Shown: positions 34,494-42,642 of the stretch, piece by piece
Layout: each line of letters opens with the position of its first letter
Position numbering within the stretch: position 1 is the first letter of the stretch
Assembly: GCA_040255525.1 (NCBI GenBank)
Contig: JBDZVD010000010.1
Coordinates: 34,574 to 98,573, forward strand
Reading direction: 5' to 3'
From: Rugosimonospora sp040255525
Lineage (GTDB): Bacteria; Actinomycetota; Actinomycetes; Mycobacteriales; Micromonosporaceae
DNA length: 64,000 nt
The notes under the pieces: model-generated
Databases searched by the model: none
Told to the model about the DNA's origin: nothing
The model's input: the letters and a program-made list of their open reading frames with translations, nothing else
Position numbers and translations under genes: made by a program

Positions 34494-35000
34494 CGCGTTC
34501 CTCTATCTCCTCATCGGGAACGGCAGGGACGAAGGTGGCGCCCGGCGGGCGCTGGTGTTGCCGCAGGGGATCGGTCGGCGGCGGGATTCGAGCGGGCAGC
34601 GTTCCCGCGCCGGGGACGGTGAGCGTTCCCGTGCCGGGGCCGGCGGCGATCGGCTGTTGGGTGGCCGGCTGTGCGCGAGCGGGGTCGACATCACGTGGGC
34701 CTCTCCGGGGATGGCGGAGCGGGTGCACGGACACCGAGCGGATGCGTCCTTGCCGGAACTTGCGGTATCGCAGAAATAACTCACGTATGTTTGTGCAAAA
34801 ATCTTGCACCAAGTTGGCTAAAGATTACATAGCCACTACGGCGCCGTCAACGCAGCGGCCGGGATCGATACAGCGGAGCGATGCTCACGGTGCCGGCCCT
34901 GAGCTCGGCCGCACGCATGAGGTCCGGGAGCGGCTTCCGAAGGGTCGCGGGCCACCCATCGGGGGCGCATGCGCGTGACCCGGCCCGTCATTATGGTCAG
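34494..35000. other. Long AT-richer control region upstream of the GH87-like gene
   Basis: About 500 bp with no supported gene. The stretch 34770-34850 is markedly richer in A and T than its surroundings and contains the inverted repeat described separately. Upstream of the ATG at 35001 there is a CATTAT element (34989-34994) at a distance that would allow a leaderless start of the small gene on the plus strand. Confidence 0.5.
34793..34809. promoter_or_regulatory. Inverted repeat GTGCAA-N5-TTGCAC, candidate operator
   Basis: Perfect 6-bp arms with an AT-rich 5-bp centre (AAATC) lie in the AT-rich control region about 300 bp upstream of the GH87-like gene. The right arm with its flank, CTTGCACCAAG, also occurs at the LacI-type operator at 53777-53795, which suggests a related sugar-responsive regulator. 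Confidence 0.45.
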
Positions 35001-35327
35001 ATGCATCCCGAAACCCCCCAGAACCTCGGCCCGCACCAGTCCGCCCCGCTCTATGCCGTGATCGTGGAGGAGAAGAGGCGCCGTAGCAGGGAGTGGCACA
35101 TCTCGCTGATACAGCCGGTCGGCGGCGACCTGGCCACGGCGAGGGCCACCGGCCAGGACATGGCCTTCCGGCACCAGCCCGACACCGCCGGGGACAAGGT
35201 GGGGCGCAGGGAGGTGTACCAGCTGGGCGAGGACTCCTGGCTGATCAACTATGCCGCGCCATGGCGCTTGGGGGGCACCGGACACTTCCGGGTCACCGTT
35301 GCCCGCCACGTCGGCTCCGCCGGCTGA
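35001..35327 (+). CDS. Small protein of unknown function
   Basis: A 108-residue protein not assigned to any family I recognise. It reads as a compact soluble domain with alternating beta-strand-like segments: PLYAVIVEEKRRRSREWHIS, LIQPVGGDLATARATGQDMA, VYQLGEDSWLINYAAPW and HFRVTVARHVG. The even amino-acid composition, without the Arg/Pro bias of noncoding frames in this genome, supports it being real. The start is placed at the ATG at 35001, because upstream in-frame sequence becomes Arg/Ser-rich and a -10-like CATTAT lies just before. The neighbours give no functional clue. Confidence 0.5.
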   Translation: MHPETPQNLGPHQSAPLYAVIVEEKRRRSREWHISLIQPVGGDLATARATGQDMAFRHQPDTAGDKVGRREVYQLGEDSWLINYAAPWRLGGTGHFRVTVARHVGSAG

Positions 35328-35507
35328 ACACGACCTCGAAGGCCCGGCCGCCTCGGGCACCCGCCACGCGCCCGCCTCGCAGAAAATCGTGAAAATGGTC
35401 CGCCCGTCATGTCGATTCCGGGTCACCCTTGTTCGACGCGTGTACGAGACCGGCGCTGAGGGCCGGTCACCCAGCGGGGGCGACCCCGGGACCGGAGGAG
35501 AGCTGCG

Positions 35508-35933
35508 ATGCGATTCATGGTGATGGTGAAGGCCAACGAGGACACCGAGGCGGGCGTCATGCCGACCGAGGCGGAGCTTGCCGCCATGGGCAAGTTCAAC
35601 GAGGAGCTGGTCAAGTCCGGTGTGCTGCTGGCCGGAGAGGGGCTGCACCCGAGTTCGAGGGGCGCCCGGGTCAGGTTCTCCGGCGGCCAGCGCACCGTCA
35701 TCGACGGGCCGTTCACCGAGGCCAAGGAGCTGATCGCCGGCTTCTGGCTGCTCCAGGTGGCGTCCAAGGAGGAAGCCATCGAATGGATCAAGCGCGCCCC
35801 GATGAGGGACGGCGACGAACTGGAGATCCGTCAGGTGTTCGAGGCCGACGACTTCGGCGCCGAACTCACGCCCGAGCTGCGGGAGGCGGAGGAGCGGCTG
35901 CGCGCGCAGGCGGCCGAGCAGCACAGGGCGTGA
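35508..35933 (+). CDS. YciI/DGPF-family protein
   Basis: A 141-residue cytoplasmic protein of the dimeric alpha/beta-barrel YciI-related family. It contains MRFMVMVKANEDTEAG at the start and the DGPF motif in RTVIDGPFTEAKELIAGFW, followed by ASKEEAIEWIKRAPMRDGDE. Genes of this family are characteristically found beside ECF42-type sigma factors in actinobacteria and proteobacteria, as here: the sigma factor starts 77 bp downstream. The biochemical role of DGPF proteins is not settled. The ATG is preceded by GGAGGAGAG. Confidence 0.9.
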   Translation: MRFMVMVKANEDTEAGVMPTEAELAAMGKFNEELVKSGVLLAGEGLHPSSRGARVRFSGGQRTVIDGPFTEAKELIAGFWLLQVASKEEAIEWIKRAPMRDGDELEIRQVFEADDFGAELTPELREAEERLRAQAAEQHRA

Positions 35934-36010
35934 CCAACCAGGCGGGGCACGTTCGCTAGTCGGGCGTGCCCCGGTGGGCGCCGGGCGCGGCAGATGCTTT
36001 AGTCAGTGGT

Positions 36011-37294
36011 GTGACAGCGGCACAGGCACGGCGCACGGTCGAGGCGGTCTGGCGGATCGAATCCGCCAGGCTCATCGCCGGGCTCGCGCGGATGGTGAGG
36101 GATGTCGGTCTGGCCGAAGACCTCGCACAGGACGCGCTGGTCGCCGCGCTGGAACAGTGGCCCGTCTCCGGCATCCCGGACAACCCGGGTGCCTGGCTGA
36201 TGGCCATCGCGAAGCGTCGCGCGATCGACACGTTCCGCCGCGAGAAGCGGCTGGAGCGTAAGCAGGAGGAACTCGGTCGCGAGCTGGAGATCGCCCAGGG
36301 TACGGACGCGGCCGACCTGGAAGCCGCGCTCGACGGCGACGACCTCGGCGACGACCTCCTCCGGCTGATATTCATCGCCTGTCACCCCGTGCTGTCCACG
36401 GAGGCGCGGGTGGCGCTGACTCTTCGCATGCTCGGCGGGCTGGCGACTCCGGAGATCGCCCGCGCGTTCCTCATACCGGAGCCGACCGTGGCGCAACGCA
36501 TCGTGCGCGCGAAGCGCACGCTGGCCGAGAAGCAGGTGCCGTTCGAGGTACCGAGTGGGCCCGACCGGGCCGCGCGGCTATCCTCCGTCCTCGAGGTGCT
36601 GTACCTCATCTTCAACGAGGGGTACTCGGCGACGGCCGGGGACGACTGGGTGCGGCCCGCACTCTGCGAGGAGGCGCTGCGGCTGGGGCGCGTCCTCGCC
36701 GAACTGGCGCCCCGCGAGGCCGAGGTGCACGGGCTGGTCGCGTTGATGGAGATCCAGTCGTCGCGCCTGCGTGCCCGGGTGGGGCCGTCGGGTGAGCCCG
36801 TGCTGTTGCTGGACCAGGACCGCGCCGCATGGGACCAGTTGCTCATCCGTCGCGGTCTGGCGGCCCTCGATCGGGCCGAGACGCTCGGGGGTGAGCCCGG
36901 GCCGTACGTCGTCCAGGCCGCGATCGCCGCCTGCCACGCCCGGGCCCGTACCGCGGAAGAGACGGACTGGGCACGCATCGCCGCGCTGTACCAGGTCCTG
37001 GTGCGCCTGATCCCGTCTCCGGTGGTGGAGTTGAACCGGGCCGTCGCGCTCGCGATGGCGGTCGGCCCGGCGGCCGGCCTCGATGTCGTCGACACGCTCA
37101 CCGCGGAGCCGTCACTGCGCGAATACCACCTGCTGCCCAGCGTGCGTGGCGATCTGCTGGCCCGGCTGGGCCGCTATCACGAGGCCCGCGCCGAGTTCGA
37201 GCGCGCGGCGTCGATGACCCGCAACAACCGCGAGCGTGACCTGCTGCTCGCGCGCGCCGACGAGTGCGCCCGTGGCGCGGTGTCCACCCGGTAG
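36011..37294 (+). CDS. ECF42-like RNA polymerase sigma factor (DUF6596)
   Basis: A 427-residue protein. Region 2 is MVRDVGLAEDLAQDALVAAL with the preceding VWRIESARLIAGLAR. Region 4 is STEARVALTLRMLGGLATPE and the recognition segment AFLIPEPTVAQRIVRAKRTL. A C-terminal extension of about 230 residues (DUF6596, TPR-like) follows, with VLYLIFNEGYSAT and SPVVELNRAVALAMAVGP. Such long sigma factors have no membrane anti-sigma partner and are thought to be controlled through the extension. The start is the GTG at 36011: a TTTAGT -10-like box at 35998-36003 suggests a leaderless message. An in-frame GTG at 35966 would add a poorly conserved tail. It is coupled with the DGPF gene. Confidence 0.88.
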   Translation: MTAAQARRTVEAVWRIESARLIAGLARMVRDVGLAEDLAQDALVAALEQWPVSGIPDNPGAWLMAIAKRRAIDTFRREKRLERKQEELGRELEIAQGTDAADLEAALDGDDLGDDLLRLIFIACHPVLSTEARVALTLRMLGGLATPEIARAFLIPEPTVAQRIVRAKRTLAEKQVPFEVPSGPDRAARLSSVLEVLYLIFNEGYSATAGDDWVRPALCEEALRLGRVLAELAPREAEVHGLVALMEIQSSRLRARVGPSGEPVLLLDQDRAAWDQLLIRRGLAALDRAETLGGEPGPYVVQAAIAACHARARTAEETDWARIAALYQVLVRLIPSPVVELNRAVALAMAVGPAAGLDVVDTLTAEPSLREYHLLPSVRGDLLARLGRYHEARAEFERAASMTRNNRERDLLLARADECARGAVSTR

Positions 37295-37337
37295 CCAACC
37301 ACACCGAGGCCCAACCACGCCTGCCCGGGTACCTTCC

Positions 37338-37351
37338 GGGGAGCGCTCTCC
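37338..37351. promoter_or_regulatory. LacI-type operator, upstream copy
   Basis: GGGGAGCGCTCTCC has an 8-bp perfect palindromic core, GAGCGCTC. It matches the CebR-type consensus TGGGAGCGCTCCCA known from streptomycete cellobiose operons at 11 of 14 positions. It lies about 190 bp upstream of the second copy. Confidence 0.55.
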
Positions 37352-37527
37352 CGCGTGCGGCCTGCCCGGTACGCGCCGAGCCAAGGTAACCGGCAGACCA
37401 CATTTGGATAACGATAGGCACCCGGTTCGATGTGCCAAGCCAGCACGGCTATGGACAGTCGCGACGCGGATATGCAGAGAATCGGTGGCCGGAACAGTCG
37501 CCGAACGGGCTGTCCCGGTGAGCTCTC

Positions 37528-37541
37528 AGAGAACGCTCTCC
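37528..37541. promoter_or_regulatory. LacI-type operator abutting the -35 box
   Basis: AGAGAACGCTCTCC contains GAGA-N4-TCTC with 10 of 12 symmetric positions. It ends five bases before the TTGACG -35 element, where a bound repressor would block RNA polymerase. The related copy at 37338 and the sugar operon downstream support its role. Confidence 0.6.
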
Positions 37542-37545
37542 CGTC

Positions 37546-37574
37546 TTGACGGCACCGGGGGCCGGATGTTTAAT
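37546..37574 (+). promoter_or_regulatory. Promoter of the beta-glucoside operon (TTGACG-N17-TTTAAT)
   Basis: TTGACG at 37546-37551, a spacer of exactly 17 bp, and TTTAAT at 37569-37574. This is the best sigma-70-like promoter in the window. Transcription would begin near 37581, giving a leader of about 300 nt. Confidence 0.7.
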
Positions 37575-37655
37575 CCAGGACATAGTTCAATCCCAAAGTT
37601 TAGATCGGCGACCGTCCCCTTGGCCACCGGTCTTCGCCCGCACCGCAAATGAGTT

Positions 37656-37763
37656 CCGACCAGTCTGGCTCGGCGCGTCTGGCGCCGCGCCACGACCCAG
37701 ACCAGTCGTCCGACCAGACTGGCTCGGCGCGTCTGGCGCCGCGCCATGACCCAGACCAGTCGC
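37656..37763 (+). repeat. Two tandem 54-bp repeats in the operon leader, each able to fold
   Basis: Copies at 37656-37709 and 37710-37763 differ at three positions only. In copy 2, GACTGG near the start can pair with CCAGTC near the end, and GGCGCG with CGCGCC inside, giving a two-part hairpin. Copy 1 loses one outer pair. No reading frame with codon bias runs through them. Confidence 0.85.
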
Positions 37764-37881
37764 CGACGACCGGGTGCAAGGCGGCCCAGCCGTCCGGCCC
37801 CACCCGGAAGCACCGCGGCTTCCCGCGCGACAACAGACCAGTTACCCCGCGTTTCCGCCCGCACAAACAGGAAGGCCATAC

Positions 37882-39189
37882 GTGAGCCCTCGCAGATTCG
37901 GCCTGCTGGCCGCTGCCGCGCTCCTGGTCGCGCCCGCCCTCATCGGGTGCAGCAACAGCGGCAGCTCAGACAGCGGACCCACCACTCTCACCTACTGGGC
38001 GAGCAACCAAGGCTCCAGCCTGGACAACGACAAGCAGATCCTTCAGCCGGAGCTGGACAAGTTCAAGCAGCAGACCGGCATCACGGTCAAGCTGGAGGTC
38101 ATCGGCTGGCCCGACCTGCTCAACCGCATCCTGGCGGCGACCACCTCCGGCCAGGGCCCGGACGTTCTCAACATCGGTAACACCTGGTCCGCCACGCTCC
38201 AGGCCACCGGTGCGCTGCTGCCCTTCGACGACGCGACCATGTCGGCGATCGGCGGCAAGGACCGGTTCCTGGCCGGTAGCCTGTCGGCCACCGGCGCGCC
38301 CGGCAAGCCGCCGGCAGCGGTGCCGATCTACTCGCTGGCGTACGGCTTGTACTACAACAAGAAGATGTTCGCCGCGGCCGGCATCGCGAACCCGCCGACC
38401 ACCTGGTCCGAGCTGGTGACCGACGCCAAGAAGCTCACCCACGGCAACCAGTGGGGCCTCGCGCTGGAGGCGGGCAACCCGACCGAGAACGCGCACCACG
38501 CGTTCACGTTCAGCGAGCAGTACGGCGGTTCGTGGTTCGACTCTGCCGGCAAGCCGACCTTCGACACGGATGCCAACGTCGCCGCGCTCAAGCGGTACAT
38601 CGACTTCATGGCGACCGACAAGATCGTGAATCCTAGCGACGTGCAGTACACCAACAACGCCGCGATCACGGACTTCGCCACCGGTAAGTCCGCGATGATC
38701 CTGTGGCAGGCCGCCGACAGCACCATCAAGACGCACGGCATGAGCCCCGACGACTACGGCGTCGCGCCGGTACCGTTCGAGGAGCCGGCCCCGGCGGGTG
38801 CCAAGCACATCAACAGCATGGTGGCCGGCATCAACATGGCGGTGTTCGCCAACACCAAGCACAAGGACGCCGCGCTCAAGTTCGTCAAGTTCATGACGAG
38901 CGACGCCGAGCAGATCACGCTGAACAAGACGTACGCTTCGCTGCCGACGGTGCAGGGTGCCTACTCGGACCCGGCGTTCCAGACCCCGACGGTCAAGACG
39001 TACCAGCAGATCCTGTCCACCACGGCCGCGCCGCTGCCGGCGGTGCCCGAGGAGAGCCAGTTCGAGACGCTCGTCGGTGGTGCGATGAAGGACCTGTTCG
39101 CGGAGGCGGCGAGCGGGAAGGCAGTCACCGACGCCGAGATCAAGAGCAAGCTCACGTCAGCCCAGCAGCAGGTGAAGGCCGGCGGCTGA
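37882..39189 (+). CDS. Sugar ABC transporter substrate-binding lipoprotein
   Basis: A 435-residue family 1 extracellular solute-binding protein. The signal peptide RRFGLLAAAALLVAPALIGC ends in the lipobox LIGC, so it is anchored outside the membrane. Family features include TLTYWASNQGSSLDNDKQIL, GQGPDVLNIGNTWSATLQATG and AVPIYSLAYGLYYNKKMFAA. It delivers an oligosaccharide to the two permeases that follow. The GH1 beta-glucosidase in the same operon and the CebR-like operators point to cellobiose or another beta-glucoside. The GTG start is preceded by GGAAGG 8 bases away. The ATPase subunit is not encoded here; such importers commonly share an MsiK-type ATPase. Confidence 0.92.
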   Translation: MSPRRFGLLAAAALLVAPALIGCSNSGSSDSGPTTLTYWASNQGSSLDNDKQILQPELDKFKQQTGITVKLEVIGWPDLLNRILAATTSGQGPDVLNIGNTWSATLQATGALLPFDDATMSAIGGKDRFLAGSLSATGAPGKPPAAVPIYSLAYGLYYNKKMFAAAGIANPPTTWSELVTDAKKLTHGNQWGLALEAGNPTENAHHAFTFSEQYGGSWFDSAGKPTFDTDANVAALKRYIDFMATDKIVNPSDVQYTNNAAITDFATGKSAMILWQAADSTIKTHGMSPDDYGVAPVPFEEPAPAGAKHINSMVAGINMAVFANTKHKDAALKFVKFMTSDAEQITLNKTYASLPTVQGAYSDPAFQTPTVKTYQQILSTTAAPLPAVPEESQFETLVGGAMKDLFAEAASGKAVTDAEIKSKLTSAQQQVKAGG

Positions 39190-39213
39190 GTCGCCGGCTC
39201 ACGCTCGACGGCT

Positions 39214-39243
39214 CGGGGCCGCGGAGTCCTCTCCGCGGCCCCG
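39214..39243 (+). terminator. Intercistronic hairpin, perfect 13-bp stem with TCCT loop
   Basis: CGGGGCCGCGGAG, loop TCCT, CTCCGCGGCCCCG. It lies 25 bp after the binding-protein stop and about 160 bp before the first permease. It probably ends part of the transcripts or protects the 5' message so that binding protein is made in excess over permease. Confidence 0.75.
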
Positions 39244-39400
39244 GCGCCCGCTCCACGCCAGACCTGCTCCACGAGCGGCACGCTCCATAGTGGATGCGAC
39301 CGGCTTCGACGAAGCACCCCTCCGCAGAAGGATCCTCCGTAGAATGCCCGCCCCGCGGTAAGCAGTGCGAGAGCACTTTCCGGGCACCGTAAGGAGTCTC

Positions 39401-40390
39401 ATGACAACCGTCACCACCCCGGCGGCCGGGCCCGGTACGGCGGCCGGCGGTAAGGACGCGTCCGCCAAGAAGCGGCGGCGCGGCCGGGTCAAGGGCAACC
39501 GGGCCACCCCGTACCTGATGCTGCTCCTCGCCATCCTCCTGGAACTCCTGGTGCACATCATTCCGATGATCACCGGCGTCTGGATGAGCCTGCGGGGACT
39601 GACCCAGTTCTACATCCGCAACTGGTCCGCCGCGCCGTTCGTCGGCCTGGGCAACTTCCGGGTCACGCTCGACTTCAACAGCCCGATCGGCGGGAATCTG
39701 GTGCACTCGCTCGGCGTGACCGCCGGGTACAGCGCCCTCACCGTGGGCATCTGCTGGCTGTTCGGCGTCACCGCCGGCGTCCTGCTGCAGCGGCCGTTCC
39801 GCGGCCGCGGCCTGATCCGCACCGTCTTCCTCGCCCCGTACGCACTGCCGGCCTACGCGGCGGTCATCACCTGGAGCTTCATGCTCCAGCGGGACACCGG
39901 CGTGGTCAACCACGTACTGGTCGACGAGCTGCACCTGTTCCACAGCCGGCCGTTCTGGCTGATCGGCGGCAACAGCTTCGTCTCCCTGGTGGTCGTGTCC
40001 GTGTGGCGCACCTGGCCGTTCGCGCTGCTGGTGCTCACCGCCGGCCTGCAGACGATCCCCGGCGAGCTCTACGAAGCGGCCGCGATGGACGGCGCCGGGT
40101 TCATGCGGCAGTTGCGCAGCATCACGCTGCCGATGCTGCGCCCGGTCAACCAGGTGCTGCTGCTGGTGCTGTTCCTGTGGAGCTTCAACGACTTCAACAC
40201 GCCGTACGTGCTGTTCGGCTCGGCGGCACCGCACGCCGCCGACCTCATCTCCATCCACATCTACCAGAGCTCCTTCGTCACCTGGAACTTCGGCCTCGGC
40301 TCGGCGATGAGCGTGCTGCTGCTGCTGTTCCTGCTCGTGGTGACGGCGGTCTACCTGTACGGAACATCCCGCCGGAGGAACGATGCGTGA
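39401..40390 (+). CDS. Sugar ABC transporter permease (MalF type)
   Basis: A 329-residue integral membrane protein with six core helices after a basic N-terminal tail. It has the cytoplasmic EAA loop that docks the ATPase, ELYEAAAMDGAGFMRQLRSI followed by TLPMLRP. It pairs with the next gene to form the transport channel. The ATG at 39401 follows AAGGAG; an earlier in-frame ATG at 39365 has no such site. The 3' end overlaps the next gene by 8 bp. Confidence 0.92.
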   Translation: MTTVTTPAAGPGTAAGGKDASAKKRRRGRVKGNRATPYLMLLLAILLELLVHIIPMITGVWMSLRGLTQFYIRNWSAAPFVGLGNFRVTLDFNSPIGGNLVHSLGVTAGYSALTVGICWLFGVTAGVLLQRPFRGRGLIRTVFLAPYALPAYAAVITWSFMLQRDTGVVNHVLVDELHLFHSRPFWLIGGNSFVSLVVVSVWRTWPFALLVLTAGLQTIPGELYEAAAMDGAGFMRQLRSITLPMLRPVNQVLLLVLFLWSFNDFNTPYVLFGSAAPHAADLISIHIYQSSFVTWNFGLGSAMSVLLLLFLLVVTAVYLYGTSRRRNDA

Positions 40391-41222
40391 GCCAAGCTGG
40401 GTCAAGGTGACCCGCGCCGTCGTGCTGACCGCGCTCGCCCTGTTCACCCTGATCCCGATCTACGTGATGCTCACCTCCGGCCTCAAACCGCTGCGCGATG
40501 TGCAGGGGCCGTTCCGCTGGATCCCGTCCCACATCACGGCGGAGCCGTTCGTCGACATGTGGCACACCGTGCCGCTGGGCCGGTACTTCATCAACAGCGT
40601 GATCGTCAGTTCGTGCGCGATGGCGTGCTCCGTCGTGGTGGCCATCTTCGCCGCGTACGCGGTGAGCCGGTACCGGTTCCACGGCCGGCGGGTCTTCTCC
40701 ATCACGGTGCTGTCGACCCAGATGTTCCCCGGGATCCTGTTCCTGCTCCCGCTGTTCCTCATCTACGTCAACATCAACAAGTACACCGGTCTCCAGCTCT
40801 ACGCGACCCGTACCGGACTGGTCGTCACCTACCTCACCTTCTCGCTGCCGTTCTCGATCTGGATGCTGGTTGGCTACTTCGACTCCATCCCGCGCGGGCT
40901 GGACGAGTCGGCTCAGGTCGACGGCGCCGGGCCGCTGCGTACGCTGGTGCAGGTCATCCTGCCCACCGCGCTGCCTGGTGTGATCGCGGTCGCGGTGTAC
41001 GCGTTCATGACGGCGTGGGGAGAGGTGCTCTTCGCCTCGGTGATGACCAACGACAGCACGCGAACGCTGGCGGTCGGGCTGCAGAGCTACGCCACCTATG
41101 AAGACGTGTACTGGAACCAGGTCATGGCGGCGTCCCTGGTGGTCAGCGTCCCGGTGGTGGCCGGGTTCCTCGCGCTGCAGCGCCACTTCGTCGCCGGGCT
41201 GACCGCTGGCGCGGTCAAGTGA
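40383..41222 (+). CDS. Sugar ABC transporter permease (MalG type)
   Basis: A 279-residue membrane protein with six helices and the EAA-type loop DESAQVDGAGPLRTLVQVIL followed by PTALPG. The start overlaps the end of the preceding permease, so the two are translationally coupled. The N-terminal LFTLIPIYVMLTSGLKPLRDVQ is typical of carbohydrate-uptake CUT1 permeases. Confidence 0.92.
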   Translation: MREPSWVKVTRAVVLTALALFTLIPIYVMLTSGLKPLRDVQGPFRWIPSHITAEPFVDMWHTVPLGRYFINSVIVSSCAMACSVVVAIFAAYAVSRYRFHGRRVFSITVLSTQMFPGILFLLPLFLIYVNINKYTGLQLYATRTGLVVTYLTFSLPFSIWMLVGYFDSIPRGLDESAQVDGAGPLRTLVQVILPTALPGVIAVAVYAFMTAWGEVLFASVMTNDSTRTLAVGLQSYATYEDVYWNQVMAASLVVSVPVVAGFLALQRHFVAGLTAGAVK

Positions 41223-41249
41223 CACAACGTTTCACAGCCAAGGAGAGTC

Positions 41250-42635
41250 ATGGAGTATCTGCGGGACCTGGCGCCGGACTTCGTCTGGGGTACGGCAACG
41301 TCCGCGTACCAGATCGAGGGTGCGGTGGCCGAGGATGGCCGATCACCGTCGATCTGGGACACGTTCTGTCGGGTTCCGGGTGCGATCGACAACGGTGACA
41401 CCGGTGATGTGGCGTGCGACCACTACCACCGGTGGCCGGAGGACATCGAGCTGATGCGCCGGTTGGGCACCGACGCGTACCGCTTCTCCATCGCGTGGCC
41501 GCGCATCCTCCCCGACGGTACGGGCCGGGTGAACCAGGCCGGGCTGAACTTCTATGAGCGGCTGGTCGATTCGCTGCTGGAGGCCGGGATCCGGCCGTTC
41601 GCCACGCTGTACCACTGGGATCTCCCGCAGGTGTTGCAGGACCGCGGCGGCTGGCCGTCCCGGGACACGGCGATGGCGTTCGCCGACTACGCGCGGGTGG
41701 TCGGCGAGCGGCTCGGCGACCGCGTCTCGGACTGGTTCACCGTGAACGAGCCGCTGTGCTCGGCGTGGATCGGCTACCTGGAAGGTGTCATGGCCCCGGG
41801 AGAGAAGGACCTGTCCCGGGCCGTACCGGCGGCACACCACCTGCTGCTCGGGCACGGGCTGGCGGCGGCCGCGCTGCGGTCGACCTCGCGTGGCCCGGCG
41901 CGGGTGGGCGCCGTGCTGAACCTGAGCCCGTGCGAGCCGGCCAGCGAGGACGAGAAGGATGTGGCGGCGGCACGGCGCGCCGACGGGCACACGAACCGGT
42001 GGTGGCTGGACCCGCTCAACGGGCGCGGGTACCCGGAGGACATGGTCGAGGCGTACGGCATCGCGCCCCCGGTCCGCGACGGCGACCTGGAGGTCATCGC
42101 AACCCCGATGGACCACGTCGGGCTGAACTACTACTTCCGCCAGGTCGTCGCGGACGACCCCGAGGGGCCGGTGCCGTGGGCACGGATGGTCAGCGTCCCG
42201 GACTGGACGCTGACCGGGATGGGCTGGGAGGTACACGCCGAGGGGCTGGAGCAGTTGCTGGTCCGGCTCGCCGACGAGTACCACGCCCAGCGCATCTACG
42301 TGACGGAGAACGGCTCGGCGTGGCCGGACGAGATCGAGCCGGACGGTCACGTGGAGGACAAGGAGCGCACCGACTTCCTGGAGCAGCACCTCGCGGCGTG
42401 CGCCGCGGCCGCTCGCCGGGGGGCACCGCTGGCCGGGTACTTCGCGTGGTCGCTGCTGGACAACTTCGAGTGGGCGTACGGGTACGCGAAGCGGTTCGGC
42501 CTGGTACACGTGGACTACCCGACTCAGCGGCGCACCATGAAGGCCAGCGGGCACCGGTACGCCGACATCATCCGCAGCTACCGCGAGCGCCCCGACCAGT
42601 CCGTCCCGAACCAGCCCCAGCCGATCGGCCGCTGA
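41250..42635 (+). CDS. GH1 beta-glucosidase
   Basis: A 461-residue cytoplasmic (beta/alpha)8 enzyme of family GH1, at the usual length. It opens with FVWGTATSAYQIEGAVAEDG and carries the acid/base glutamate in WFTVNEPLCSAW and the nucleophile glutamate in IYVTENGSAWPD. The sugar-binding segment is SLLDNFEWAYGYAKRFGLVH. It splits beta-linked glucosides such as cellobiose after import. It is the last gene of the ABC operon, 27 bp after the permease, with GGAGAG before the ATG. This arrangement matches the streptomycete cebEFG-bglC type of operon. Confidence 0.94.
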   Translation: MEYLRDLAPDFVWGTATSAYQIEGAVAEDGRSPSIWDTFCRVPGAIDNGDTGDVACDHYHRWPEDIELMRRLGTDAYRFSIAWPRILPDGTGRVNQAGLNFYERLVDSLLEAGIRPFATLYHWDLPQVLQDRGGWPSRDTAMAFADYARVVGERLGDRVSDWFTVNEPLCSAWIGYLEGVMAPGEKDLSRAVPAAHHLLLGHGLAAAALRSTSRGPARVGAVLNLSPCEPASEDEKDVAAARRADGHTNRWWLDPLNGRGYPEDMVEAYGIAPPVRDGDLEVIATPMDHVGLNYYFRQVVADDPEGPVPWARMVSVPDWTLTGMGWEVHAEGLEQLLVRLADEYHAQRIYVTENGSAWPDEIEPDGHVEDKERTDFLEQHLAACAAAARRGAPLAGYFAWSLLDNFEWAYGYAKRFGLVHVDYPTQRRTMKASGHRYADIIRSYRERPDQSVPNQPQPIGR

Positions 42636-42642
42636 ACGACGG

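Larger units (their letters stand above)
37295..37881. other. Control region and leader of the beta-glucoside operon
   Basis: About 590 bp with no protein gene. It holds two LacI-type operators, a good sigma-70-type promoter and a leader of about 300 nt with two 54-bp direct repeats, each described separately. The ribosome site GGAAGG of the binding-protein gene is at its right end. Confidence 0.7.

Noticed and set aside
31368..34622. A 1084-codon open frame on the plus strand opposite the GH87-like gene
   Set aside because: It is antisense to a gene with clear modules and has a biased, repetitive Arg/Val/Gly translation that mirrors those modules.
37295..37881. A protein gene in the leader of the beta-glucoside operon
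   Set aside because: Short frames through the 54-bp repeats have no ribosome site or family resemblance and are interrupted relative to the repeat phase. Promoter and operator signals explain the region better.
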